Source: Actinomycetota bacterium
GTDB taxonomy: Bacteria > Actinomycetota > Actinomycetes > Streptosporangiales > Streptosporangiaceae
Length of the DNA stretch: 64,000 bases
Assembly (NCBI GenBank): GCA_003168255.1
Contig: PMSU01000036.1
Location: 159,957 to 223,956 of the forward strand
Reading direction: 5' to 3'
Part shown: positions 15,004 to 24,000 of the stretch, in pieces
Position numbering within the stretch: the first letter of the stretch is position 1
Layout of the letters: each line of letters begins with the position of its first letter
Program-made: the position numbers and the translations under genes
The notes under the pieces: generated by a model
What the model saw: only the letters and a program-made list of their open reading frames with translations
Databases searched by the model: none
Told to the model about the DNA's origin: nothing

Positions 15004-15051
15004 GTGGCGCGCTCGGAGGGATTCGAACCCCCAACCTTCTGATCCGTAGTC
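15004..15051. repeat. Right attachment-site direct repeat (48 bp)
   Basis: Identical to 495-542. It lies within the intact tRNA-Arg gene and runs from 4 nt past the 3' end into the anticodon loop. The integrated element therefore restores the tRNA gene. Confidence 0.92.
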
Positions 15052-15080
15052 AGATGCTCTATCCGTTGAGCTACGAGCGC
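15008..15080 (-). tRNA. tRNA-Arg (anticodon ACG)
   Basis: A 73-nt cloverleaf on the minus strand: 7-bp acceptor stem (GCGCTCG/CGAGCGC), anticodon stem TCTGA/TCAGA with loop CTACGGA (anticodon ACG), and a TTCGAAT T-loop. It is the integration target of the element; its 3' half is duplicated at 495-542. Confidence 0.95.
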
Positions 15081-15419
15081 CAGTCTTCAGTTATCTGACC
15101 TGCGACTTTGCAGGTTGTGCACTAAGCCAGCACACCCGCACAGCAGCGCAGGCGCCTGCGATTCGTTCTCGGGAACGCGCCCGATCACGGAGACAAGGAT
15201 AGGGCACGTCGTGCACATGATGCACAGCGTGCGCCGGACGGCGGGCGGCAATCATGTGACGACGCCAGCTTCGTACACAGCGTCGTGCTGTCCGTCGACG
15301 GCGGGCGTGACGCTACCTGACACCTTGCCTGCGGGTAAGGCACCTGCAGGACAGACCACGCCGGGCCTGCCTGGCACTTAACGTATCCGGGCGCCGAGCC
15401 GGGGTCAGCGAGCCGGGCG
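15081..15419. other. Stretch without a recognisable gene
   Basis: Between the tRNA and the TetR remnant I see no coding potential, RNA gene or repeat I can support. It is the chromosomal flank of the insertion site. Confidence 0.5.
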
Positions 15420-15640
15420 GACGCTGGTCGTCCCGCCCCCGAAGGGGTCATCTGCGAGGCGATGCGGGTGAGCATGGCGCTTCCCAGCGAACCGATCGGA
15501 CAGCCGCCGCAGCAGTTCAACTGGCGCTGGTGCTCGACAAGGAAATCGCGCCATGCGCGCAGCCCTTCCAGGCTGTCGAGGTCGGCCAGCATCGGTTCCT
15601 GGCCACCGACGATGGTGTCGGCCCGCGCACCCCGGCCTGA
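15420..15640 (-). pseudogene. TetR-family regulator remnant (C-terminal part)
   Basis: The minus-strand frame reads ADTIVGGQEPMLADLDS, then LRAWRDFLVEHQRQ, then GGCPIGSLGS. This is the ligand-domain core of LmrA/YxaF-like TetR regulators (ALDSLxxLRxWRDxxVxxH...GCPLGSLxSE). The N-terminal DNA-binding domain is absent and the sequence loses similarity after GSLGS, so this is a decayed fragment. Confidence 0.55.
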
Positions 15641-15677
15641 TCAGCGAGCGCACCGGCGAGGGATCTGTCACCCGGAC

Positions 15678-16253
15678 TTACTCGCTACCCCACATCGGCG
15701 GCCCGCCTGGCGGTAGGGGTACGACAAAGGCGTTCAACAGGAAGGATATGAGGGTGTAGTAGCCGCAGAGCGAGACTAGTTCGATGACGCCGGTGTCCCC
15801 GAGGAGCTGCTGGGCGGCGTTGTACACGTCCTGGCTGACCCGTCCGGTCTCGGTGAGCTGCCGGGCGACCGCATAGACCGTCCGCTCGTCGTCGGCCTCG
15901 AACGCAGGCTCCTCGCCCCGGCCGATGGCGTCGACCACCGCATCGGCCACGCCGTGCTCACGGGCCATGCGGGCATGCGCCCACCACTCGAACTCGGCTT
16001 TCCATCGGGCGCCCACGGTGATGATGGCGACCTCCGACAACCGGCGCTCGATCGAGGTCCCGAACCGCAGCACACTGCCAAGCGAGGTCAGGTGCCGACC
16101 GACGTCGGGCGCGTGGACGAAGGCGTTGAAGGGCCCGATCAGGCCGCCCTGCTCGTTGACCAGCGCTGCACCTCGCGAGCCCACGACGCTGTCCCACACC
16201 TTCTGGCGCTCGGGGTCAAGGTCCTCATAGCGCAGGTAAGGAAGACGACTCAC
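15678..16253 (-). CDS. Carboxymuconolactone decarboxylase-like (AhpD-fold) protein
   Basis: A 191-residue helical protein with the CMD pattern: RLSEVAIITVGARWKAEFEWWAHARMAREHGVADAVVDAIGRGEEP, with the conserved E-W-x2-H portion. It lacks the CxxC of peroxidase-active AhpD proteins, so it may be a gamma-carboxymuconolactone decarboxylase relative with an unknown substrate. TATTGT lies 6 nt before the GTG start, consistent with a leaderless transcript. Confidence 0.8.
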   Translation of the reverse strand: MSRLPYLRYEDLDPERQKVWDSVVGSRGAALVNEQGGLIGPFNAFVHAPDVGRHLTSLGSVLRFGTSIERRLSEVAIITVGARWKAEFEWWAHARMAREHGVADAVVDAIGRGEEPAFEADDERTVYAVARQLTETGRVSQDVYNAAQQLLGDTGVIELVSLCGYYTLISFLLNAFVVPLPPGGPPMWGSE

Positions 16254-16432
16254 AGCAACACAATAGTGCTGAGAGAGCCGGAAAATTCTTCGAAGTATCT
16301 TCCGGCGCGGTGTCGATCTGGAGTCACGGCGTTCGACGCGTGGGCAAGAGAGAGTGGGCAGCGGTGAAGATCACCAGCCCAGACCGCTCTGGTCGCCACC
16401 GCGGCGTCCGGTCACCAGAAGGGAACAAGACA

Positions 16433-16768
16433 ATGCGATTCCTCGGATACACAATGGGCGATCCTTCGACCCCGATTGCGCCGCCGACCCCGGAACTCAT
16501 GAACGAGATGGGCAAGTTCGTCGAGGAGGCCACCAAGGCGGGCGTCCTGCTCGCCACCGGCGGGCTCGCACCCGTCGAGGAGGCCATCAAGGTGACGCTC
16601 GCCGACGGGAAGTTCTCCGTGCTGGACGGGCCCTTCACCGAGGCCAAGGAACTGATCGGCGGCTGGGCGCTGATGGAGGTCCGCGACAGCGACGAAGCCG
16701 TCGAGTGGACAAAGCGATTCCTCAGCATCGTCGGTGAAGGCGAAAGCACGGTCCGGCAGGTCTACTGA
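16433..16768 (+). CDS. DGPF/YCII-family protein
   Basis: A 111-residue ferredoxin-fold protein with the signature DGPFTEAKELIGG and the family end SxxEAVEWTKRF. A GAAGGGA precedes the ATG. Such proteins are regularly encoded beside ECF42 sigma factors, as here. The biochemical role of the family is unsettled; binding of a small ligand or an enzymatic role has been proposed. Confidence 0.85.
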   Translation: MRFLGYTMGDPSTPIAPPTPELMNEMGKFVEEATKAGVLLATGGLAPVEEAIKVTLADGKFSVLDGPFTEAKELIGGWALMEVRDSDEAVEWTKRFLSIVGEGESTVRQVY

Positions 16769-16978
16769 CCGTGATCGGCATGGCGGAGCCCGATCCAAAC
16801 TCCGCCGATGTTGCCCCGCGGCAGCAGAACGTGGCCGGGTGGTGCTGGAGCCGCGAGCCCAGCGCCACCCGGATGGCCATGCCGCTGTTACTGACTTCCT
16901 CCTGCCCGGTCTCGCTGTTCACCGAAGCTCATCGCGGCAGGCACCGACGGGATCCGGCTTGCTCCGGCGGCCCGATGG

Positions 16979-18283
16979 ATGGTGTCATCGGTTGTCGTGA
17001 CGGCTTCGGAGACTCATGCAGCGATCGAGACCGTCATCCGGATGGAGTCAGCACGGCTCATAGCCGGACTCGCCCGCTACACCGGTGATGTCGGCCTAGC
17101 CGAGGAACTCGCCCAGGACGCCGTGGTCGCTGCCCTGGAACAGTGGCCTGAGTCGGGAGTTCCCCGCAATTCCGGTGCCTGGCTGATGACGGTCGCCAAG
17201 CGCCGGGCCATCGACCTGTTCCGGCGCAACCGGGAGCTACAGCACAAGTACGCCCAGATCAGCCGTGCGCTTGAAGCTGAGGGGGACAGCGTCACCCCTG
17301 ACTTCGACGGCGCCTTCTCCGACCACATCGATGACGACCTGCTGCGGCTCATCTTCACCGCCTGTCATCCGGTCCTTGCCGTGCAGGCGAGGGTCACGCT
17401 GACCCTGCGGCTGCTCGGCGGCCTGACCACCGCCGAGATCGCGCGCGCCTATCTTGCGCCGGAAGCGACGATCGCGCAGCGGATCGTCCGGGCCAAGAAG
17501 ACCCTGGCCAAGGCACAGGTGCCATTCGAGGTGCCAGGCATCGAGGAGCGGCCAGCCCGCCTTTCCTCTGTCCTGGAAGTCATCTACCTCATCTTCAACG
17601 AGGGCTACTCAGCCACTGCCGGGGATGACTGGATGCGCCCGGCGCTCTGCGAGGACGCGCTGCGCCTCGGCCGTATCCTCGCCCAGCTCACCGCCGAGGA
17701 GCCGGAGGTACACGGGCTGGTAGCGCTGATGGAAATACAAGCATCCCGGGTCCGCGCCCGCACCGGGCCCTCGGGAAAGCCGATCCTGCTGCTGGACCAG
17801 GACCGGCGCCGCTGGGATCGCTTGCTGATCAACCGTGGGCTGGCGGCCCTCGCCAGGGCGGAGCAACTCGGCGGGGAGCGCGGCCCTTATGCCCTCCAGG
17901 CCGCCATCGCCGCCTGCCATGGGCGCGCATTCCGGCCGGAGGACACAGACTGGGCGCGCATCACCAGCTTGTACGCCATCCTGGCCGGGGTAATGCCGTC
18001 CCCGGTGATCGAGCTGAACCGGGCGGTCGCGGTATCGATGGCGTACGGGGCGCAGGCCGGCCTCGACCTGCTGGACACGCTCGCTGCCGAGCCTTCGCTG
18101 CAGGGATACCACCTGCTCCCTAGCGTGCGCGGGGATCTCCTGATGAAGCTAGGGCGCCCGGACGAGGCGCGGGCGCAGTTCGAGCGCGCTGCCGCGCTGA
18201 CCCTCAACACACCGGAACGGGAGCTATCCGCGGAGCGCGCTCGCGCGGCAGCGGCCCAGGCCTCCGGTGCCGGACCGGCGTGA
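16979..18283 (+). CDS. ECF42-type RNA polymerase sigma factor with C-terminal TPR-like extension
   Basis: A 434-residue sigma factor, more than twice the usual ECF length. Region 2 (residues ~10-80; ELAQDAVVAALEQWPESGVPRNSGAWLMTVAKRRAIDLFRR) and region 4 (~120-180; GLTTAEIARAYLAPEATIAQRIVRAKKTL) are followed by a long helical C-terminal domain (DUF6596/TPR-like). That architecture plus the DGPF gene upstream matches the ECF42 group, which has no anti-sigma factor and is thought to be controlled through its own C-terminal domain. The 16,769-16,978 spacer probably carries its promoter. Confidence 0.9.
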   Translation: MVSSVVVTASETHAAIETVIRMESARLIAGLARYTGDVGLAEELAQDAVVAALEQWPESGVPRNSGAWLMTVAKRRAIDLFRRNRELQHKYAQISRALEAEGDSVTPDFDGAFSDHIDDDLLRLIFTACHPVLAVQARVTLTLRLLGGLTTAEIARAYLAPEATIAQRIVRAKKTLAKAQVPFEVPGIEERPARLSSVLEVIYLIFNEGYSATAGDDWMRPALCEDALRLGRILAQLTAEEPEVHGLVALMEIQASRVRARTGPSGKPILLLDQDRRRWDRLLINRGLAALARAEQLGGERGPYALQAAIAACHGRAFRPEDTDWARITSLYAILAGVMPSPVIELNRAVAVSMAYGAQAGLDLLDTLAAEPSLQGYHLLPSVRGDLLMKLGRPDEARAQFERAAALTLNTPERELSAERARAAAAQASGAGPA

Positions 18284-18379
18284 CGCCAGAATCGCGGCCG
18301 TGCCGCGCCGGTTATGGGACGCGGCAGATCGCCTAAAACTCGCTCGACGCGCGGACCGCAGCCGACGTTCAATGACCGC

Positions 18380-18865
18380 ATGCAGATCGCCCCGATGACG
18401 CTGGCCCATGCGGCCGACATCGTCACCTGGCGCTACGCCGCACCGTATGACTGCTATGACATGACGAGCGCCGACGCTGCCTTCCTCACGAGCCCGACCA
18501 GCGGCTTCTTTGCGCTCACCGACGCAACCGGGCTCATCGGCTACCGCTCTTTCGGCGCTGACGGCCAGGTGCCGGGTGGCGAGTATGACGGATCCGCGCT
18601 CGATACCGGCGGTGGCCTGCGCCCCGATCTCACCGGGAAAGGGCTAGGCCGCGAAGCCATCCAGACAGGCCTGGACTTCGGGCGACACCTACTGGCCCCG
18701 GCAGCGTTCCGAGTTACCATCGCCACCTTCAACGTCCGGGCACAACGCGTGGTCGAGGCGCTCGGCTTCCGCAACGTCGGCCGCTTCCAGGCGCTGGCCG
18801 ATGGCCGGAGCTACGAGATGCTGATTCGGCCAGAGTCAGCCCCATGTGACAATCTTGCGGAGTGA
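18380..18865 (+). CDS. GNAT-family N-acetyltransferase
   Basis: A 161-residue acetyltransferase of the RimJ/RimL-like type: LRPDLTGKGLGREAIQTGLDFG is the acetyl-CoA-binding motif A, and FNVRAQRVVEALGFRNVGRF is the family C-terminal motif. Substrate unknown. It begins a compact operon with the glycolipid-binding and BKACE genes. Confidence 0.8.
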   Translation: MQIAPMTLAHAADIVTWRYAAPYDCYDMTSADAAFLTSPTSGFFALTDATGLIGYRSFGADGQVPGGEYDGSALDTGGGLRPDLTGKGLGREAIQTGLDFGRHLLAPAAFRVTIATFNVRAQRVVEALGFRNVGRFQALADGRSYEMLIRPESAPCDNLAE

Positions 18866-18867
18866 TC

Positions 18868-19323
18868 ATGACCGCGCGAACCCTTCTCTGGCGCGGGCTC
18901 GACGCACCCAGGATGGAGATCGTGCACGTCAAGAGCCTTGATCGTGCGCACGGTACCCAGATCGGCGTCACATACGAACTGCGCTGGCGACTCGAGGGCC
19001 CGGTGCTCGACCTCGAGGTGACCGGCGGCCCCGCCGCCCGTGTCGAGCTCGGCGACGCGGACTTCTTCGACCTGCACCATTCGGCGTTCTTCAATTCCCT
19101 GCCGGTCGCCCGCGACGGTCTCCTTGAGCCCGGCCCTGCCCGCGCGTACACGATGTGCTTTGTCCGCGTCCCCGAGCTGACCGCGGACCGCGCGTGGCAG
19201 CGGTACGAGCCGCTGGGGAACCGGACAGTGCACTACAGTTCGAGCGGCTTCGAGGCCGACATCAGCTTCGATGATGACGGCTTCGTCACCATCTACCAGG
19301 ACTATCTCGAGCGGGTCGGGTGA
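18868..19323 (+). CDS. Putative glycolipid-binding family protein
   Basis: A 151-residue protein matching the PF06475 pattern: YELRWRL..GPVLDLEVTG, FFDLHHSAFFNSLPVARDGL, VRVPELTADRAWQRYEPL and a final GFVTIYQDYLERV. GGAG lies 6 nt before the chosen ATG, which sits just after the GNAT stop. The true function of the family is poorly known. It lies between a GNAT and a BKACE gene. Confidence 0.7.
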   Translation: MTARTLLWRGLDAPRMEIVHVKSLDRAHGTQIGVTYELRWRLEGPVLDLEVTGGPAARVELGDADFFDLHHSAFFNSLPVARDGLLEPGPARAYTMCFVRVPELTADRAWQRYEPLGNRTVHYSSSGFEADISFDDDGFVTIYQDYLERVG

Positions 19324-19327
19324 CGAC

Positions 19328-20071
19328 ATGCTGATCAAGGCCTGCCTGAACGGCGGCACGACCCGGCAGCAGCACCCGGCCGTGCCGCGCACACCGGCAG
19401 AACTCGCGGCCGACGCACTGGAGGCGGCGCGCGCCGGCGCGGGCGCCATCCACGTCCATCCGCGCGACGCCTCCGGCAACGAGACCCTGGAGGCGGAGCC
19501 CGTGCTCGCGGCCGTCCGCGCCATCCGGGCCGCGGTCCCGGATGTCCCCGTCGGGGTGACGACAGGAATCTGGGCGGTCGAGGGTGACCCGGCGCGCAGG
19601 ATGGTTCTGGTGTCCGGCTGGACCGGTGACGACCGGCCGGATTTCGCATCGGTCAACCTTTCCGAGCCGGGCGCCAATGAGCTGGCCGCGAGCCTGAGCG
19701 GGCTCGGGATCGCGGTCGAGGCCGGCATCTGGACGGCTGATGATGCCGAACGGCTGGCGGCAAGCAACTTCGGCCGCAAAGTGATCCGGGTCCTGATCGA
19801 GCCGAGTGAGAGCTCCCCCGACGCTGCGGTCGCCACGGCGGCGCAGGTGGAGGAGGCGCTCGACCGGCACGATCTCCACGCGCCGCGCGTCCATCATGGA
19901 TACGGGATCGCTACCTGGCATGTCATTCGCGCCGCCATCCGGCTCGGCCCCGACGTCCGGGTCGGGCTCGAAGACACGGTGGTGCTGCCCGACGGCCAGC
20001 CCGCCAGCGGGAATGGCGAGTTGGTCGCCGTCGCGATCCGCCTCGCGGCCGACGCTGGGCACCAGTTCTGA
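19328..20071 (+). CDS. BKACE-family beta-keto acid cleavage enzyme
   Basis: A 247-residue TIM-barrel protein (formerly DUF849, 3-keto-5-aminohexanoate cleavage family). It shows the zinc-binding GAGAIHVHPRD motif near residue 40, a second VHHGYG segment and the late GLEDT. The family condenses a beta-keto acid with acetyl-CoA; the substrate here is unknown. It starts 4 nt after the previous stop. At 247 residues it is somewhat shorter than typical members. Confidence 0.85.
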   Translation: MLIKACLNGGTTRQQHPAVPRTPAELAADALEAARAGAGAIHVHPRDASGNETLEAEPVLAAVRAIRAAVPDVPVGVTTGIWAVEGDPARRMVLVSGWTGDDRPDFASVNLSEPGANELAASLSGLGIAVEAGIWTADDAERLAASNFGRKVIRVLIEPSESSPDAAVATAAQVEEALDRHDLHAPRVHHGYGIATWHVIRAAIRLGPDVRVGLEDTVVLPDGQPASGNGELVAVAIRLAADAGHQF

Positions 20072-20091
20072 CGGCGAATCCGGGGCGGCAT

Positions 20092-20618
20092 TCACCGGGC
20101 GCGGGCCACGCCGTCCGGGCCTGGGGCGGCCGCGAGGACGCAGATCACTGGCGGGTTGAGGGGGAGGGTCTCGGTGCTCATCTGCGTGAAGCCGGCGCTC
20201 CGCAGCAGGTTCTCGACCTCATCGGCGGCGCTGCGGGACGTGCCCGCCGTGGCGCCGGGGCAGCGGGGCTGGGATGCGATGGCGATGCGCCCGCCGGGTG
20301 CGAGCCGCCGGCGCAGCTCGGCGAGCCGTTCGGCGGCCGCGGGCCAGAACCCGAGGGAGTTGACGGCGAGGATAGCGTCGAAGGGGCCGTCGAGGGCGGC
20401 CGGAAGCTGATCGACCGGTGCATGGATCAGGGTGACCCGGCCGGCCCGGATGGCGGCAGCGTTGCGCCTGGACGCCTGCCGGAGCATCACGCCGGAATGG
20501 TCGACGCCATACACGTGACCTGCGCCGGCGCGGATCAGTTCCGCGACCGCGAGGCCGGGGCCGAAGCCGATCTCAAGGACACGGTCGGCGGGCTGCACAC
20601 CGAGCAGCGAGACCGCCC
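20092..20618 (-). pseudogene. Class I SAM methyltransferase, 5'-truncated
   Basis: The minus strand encodes a methyltransferase from NGWAVSLLGVQPADRVLEIGFGPGLAV (motif I) through VDHSGVMLRQA, DAILAVNSLGFW and LAPGGRIAIASQ to a C-terminus. The usual first ~20 residues are missing: similarity stops at about 20,618, where sequence of an opposite-strand MerR gene begins. The long open frame upstream of that point is antisense to the MerR gene and does not resemble a methyltransferase. A fused product is possible but unlikely. Confidence 0.7.
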
Positions 20619-21030
20619 AGCCGTTGCCCTGCGCTACTACGAACAACTCGGCCTGCTCCCCGCGCCGACCAGGATCTCCGGGCAGCGCCGCTACCCCGAA
20701 TCGGCGGCCAGGCTCGTCGCCGCCATCCTGCTCTACAGCGACGCGGGGTTCACCCTCGCCGAGCAGAAAGCCCTCATGGCACCGCGCGCGGACACGCCCG
20801 ACTGGAGAGAGTTCGCACAGCGCAAGCTCGCGGAACTCGACGAGCAGATCGCCTGGGCGCAGGCCGCCCGCGAGGCCATCAGGCACGGGCTGCGCTGCCC
20901 CCACGAGGACATCACGCAATGCCCCAACTTCAACGCCGACATCACCGCCCGTCTCGCCGGCCAGCCACTGTCACAATCCCACCAGCAGTTGCACGGCCAA
21001 CGGTTCCACGAGGCGCCAGCCAGCTTCTAG
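20617..21030 (+). pseudogene. MerR-family regulator, 5'-truncated
   Basis: The + strand encodes a MerR regulator starting abruptly at AVALRYYEQLGLLPAPTRISGQRRY and running through AILLYSDAGFTLAEQKALM to a C-terminus with CPHEDITQCPNF. The first helix of the DNA-binding domain and the start codon are absent, and the frame runs backward into the methyltransferase antisense. It and the methyltransferase appear to have been a divergent pair that lost its shared promoter and both 5' ends. Confidence 0.7.
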
Positions 21031-21078
21031 CGAGTAACGGCTACCGCTCATCTAAACCTGATCCCTGCAACACTCCGG

Positions 21079-24000
21079 TCAGCCGGGTGCCATGTCCACG
21101 AACCGGCTGTAGTGGCCCTGGAAGGCGACCGTCACGGTCGCAGTGGGCCCGTTCCTGTGCTTGGCCACGACCAAGTCAGCCTCGCCAGCCCGCGGCGACT
21201 CCCGCTCGTAGGCATCTTCGCGATGCAGCAAGATGACCATGTCAGCGTCCTGCTCGATACTGTTGTGCGCCAGAACCCCATCGGCGATGAAGTTATGCGT
21301 CTTCTTCACAGTCGCGTCGTAGACGGGCTGCGGACCGAGAGCCTCGATGGCCACTACCCGGTCCCAGTAGATGTCACTGCTCGCCGCTTCCCTGAGCACA
21401 GCGGAATCCAGCGCATCCGCGCAGCGCAAGAGCCGTTCTCGTGACGGACAGCTCTTGTAGAGGGTGGACCCGCAGTAGTGAGTGTGTATCGCCGCCTGTA
21501 GCTGGCGTTCTGACAGGCCAGCACGAGTGCGCTCGGCTTTGACGAGACTCCAGACCTCAATCGGCAGCGTATCCGCGTTCGTGTTGACCGACCGCCCGTC
21601 AAGGAAAGCGAGCAGCTCACCCACCAACTCTCCGCGCGCGCCATGGACGCCGACCTCTCGGCAGAACGTCCGCAGGCTAGGGCCGTCAGCAACAATGACG
21701 TGAAAGTTGGACCGGTATCCGGGCTTCGTCACCCGCCGGATGCGCGCGACGATTCCAAAGCGGGCGAGCAATAGCGCGACCCCTTGGGCGAGTTCGCTGC
21801 TCGACGACGAGTAGTAGACCTTTGGCCCTGTCTTGGTCCGCGGAACCGTCACATTTCCGTCGGCCGCCCACAGATGCCGCAGGAAGATGGCGACCTCTGC
21901 GTTGCTCGCTGAATACAACGCAGCAGGGATCCGCTTCTGGTATGACCGCAGGTCAGATATCCCCAGTTCGATGAACCAGGTATGCAACGGATTGAGCCGC
22001 CCGCGGGCGCATCTATACGGCGCGGGCAGGTAGACGTGGGACCACGTACCCTGCGGAACTCGCCTCGGAGTGATGCCGAACTCTGCCGCCGCAGTCTCCA
22101 CGAAGGCCAGATTGGCTTCGTCGGCCGACGTGTAGTGAACGGGCTGCTTGCGCAGCACGCATCCGTCACCGATGAGATGCGCCAGGAGACCCAGCCGGTG
22201 CTCTGACCAGCCGAGACCGGGACTGATGGGTTCCGGGATACGACGCGGTATGCCAAGGCGGTCGCCGACGGTCAGCTCTTCCAGCGGCGTCCATCCTTCG
22301 AAGGTGAGGAATGGGTGATTGCCCGAAGCCTTGACTTCACGGCCGGACGCCAGCCGCAACCGGTAGACGTCTTTGACGCCGGACGGGAACACGTCGGTGA
22401 TAGGCGACGCCACGAGGCGCCGATGCTGATCGATGGACCAGACGAGAACGTCCTGGTGACCGTCGCGCAGCAGTTCAGCGAAGGTGACCGGTGCACCAGT
22501 ATCCGCGCGAAGCAGTGCCGTGTCCGCCGTCATGCACCCGCTTTCACGCAGGTCAGAGAGCATGGGGCGCTTGTCCTGCCGTTGCTCGGGACCGCGGTTC
22601 AGCTGCGAGACGGCGATCACAGGAACCTCGAGCTCCTTGGCTAGCAGCTTGAGGGACCTGGACATCTCCGACACTTCCTGCTGCCTGTTCTCCACCCGCT
22701 TGGGCGAGCTCATCAGCTGTAGGTAGTCGATGATCACCATGCGCAGGTCGTGACGCTGCTTCAGCCGCCGGCACTTGGACCGGATCTCCATCATCGACAT
22801 GTTCGGCGAATCGTCGATGAACAGCGGCGCATCCGCCACCTCGCTCATCCGCCGGGCCAGCCGGGTCCAGTCTTCGTCGCTCAGCTGGCCGGTCCGCATG
22901 GTGTGCAGCGGCACCCGCGCCTCGGCCGACAGCAGCCGCATGGTGATCTCATTGCGGCTCATCTCCAGGCTGAAGATCACGGTTGCCATGCCGTGCTGCA
23001 CCGACGCGGCCCGCGCGAGGTCAAGCGCCAGGGTCGAGTTGTGCGTCGGTATCCACGAGCGGCTGGCCAGGTAGAGCCCGTCGGGGCTGCTCACCTGCAC
23101 GCACCTGACCGGCACGGACGACACCGGCCGCACGTCCGCGATGTGCCTGCGCAGGCTGCCCGGCGATGCCTGGCAAGCCTGCCTGGCCAGCTTCCTCGGC
23201 AGCCGGAACACCTTGTCCGCCGGGGTGAACGCGACCGTGTAGCACGCTGTGGGATCGCCAGCCGCCGGCGCCGTCATCGTCGCCTGGTAGCCCAGGCTGA
23301 GCACGAGCTCCCTGGTGCCGGCCGCCAGCCGCTCGCCGGCGGTCGCGAACACGACGCTGCCATCGGCAGCCACCTCCCCAAGGGCGTCGAGCAGGCCGGC
23401 CAGCAGGCAGCGCCGCTGCGTCTCGCTTGCCCTCAGGTACCCGGCCGGGATGTGCCTGTCACCCAGTACCCCGAGCCTTCGCAGAACCTCCGTTACCGTG
23501 CGGTCGCCACCCTGATCTGGCCGGCCGTCGGCGATCGAGTAATGGCCGTCACCGTTCGGAAGGGGAATGACCTGGAGTCCCTCGCTCTCGATGGCGAGAA
23601 CCACCTCTGGATCCGTGATGATGATCCTGGCCGAGTCATCAGCCCCTGCGCCGAGCCAGCCACCAAGCGCGTATGGCGGCAGCGGCAGGCAACGCTCGGC
23701 CAGCCCGGCGGGCCGCGCGACCGGAACCGAGTAGCCGGCCGACCCGCCGCCGGGACCGCGCAACGCCGCCGCGAGCTGCTCGGTAGTCCGCAGGGTCACC
23801 GGCTGATGGCTGCCGCCGCGGGGTGGGGCGATCTGCCACTGGTGCTGAGCGTCCGCGACGATCCGTGTGCCGTCGCCAAACTCGACCTCGTAACACGGCC
23901 GGTCATGCATGACCTCGGTGGCGGCGACCACAGTGGTGGGCCTGCCATCGGCGCCGATCAGCTGGTCGCCGGCCGCGACCTCGCCCATCGTCGTCCAGCC

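Larger units (their letters stand above)
495..15051. mobile_element. AICE-like integrative element at tRNA-Arg, with phage tail genes
   Basis: The element is bounded by the 48-bp att repeats and includes an intact tyrosine integrase beside the tRNA, two excisionase-type HTH proteins, an XRE repressor, a DUF3631 ATPase and an FtsK/SpoIIIE-type translocase. This gene set defines actinomycete integrative and conjugative elements, which move double-stranded DNA with a single TraB-like hexamer. Unusually it also encodes a tape-measure protein and a fibre-like beta protein, with no other recognisable virion genes. Two long operons converge at 4,821/4,822. I see no Rep initiator of pSAM2 type and no prim-pol; the DUF3631 protein is the only replication candidate. 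Confidence 0.88.

Noticed and set aside
16771..17088. A 105-codon frame between the DGPF gene and the sigma factor.
   Set aside because: Overlaps the sigma-factor start in another frame, has no family resemblance or ribosome site; the region is better read as the sigma promoter spacer.
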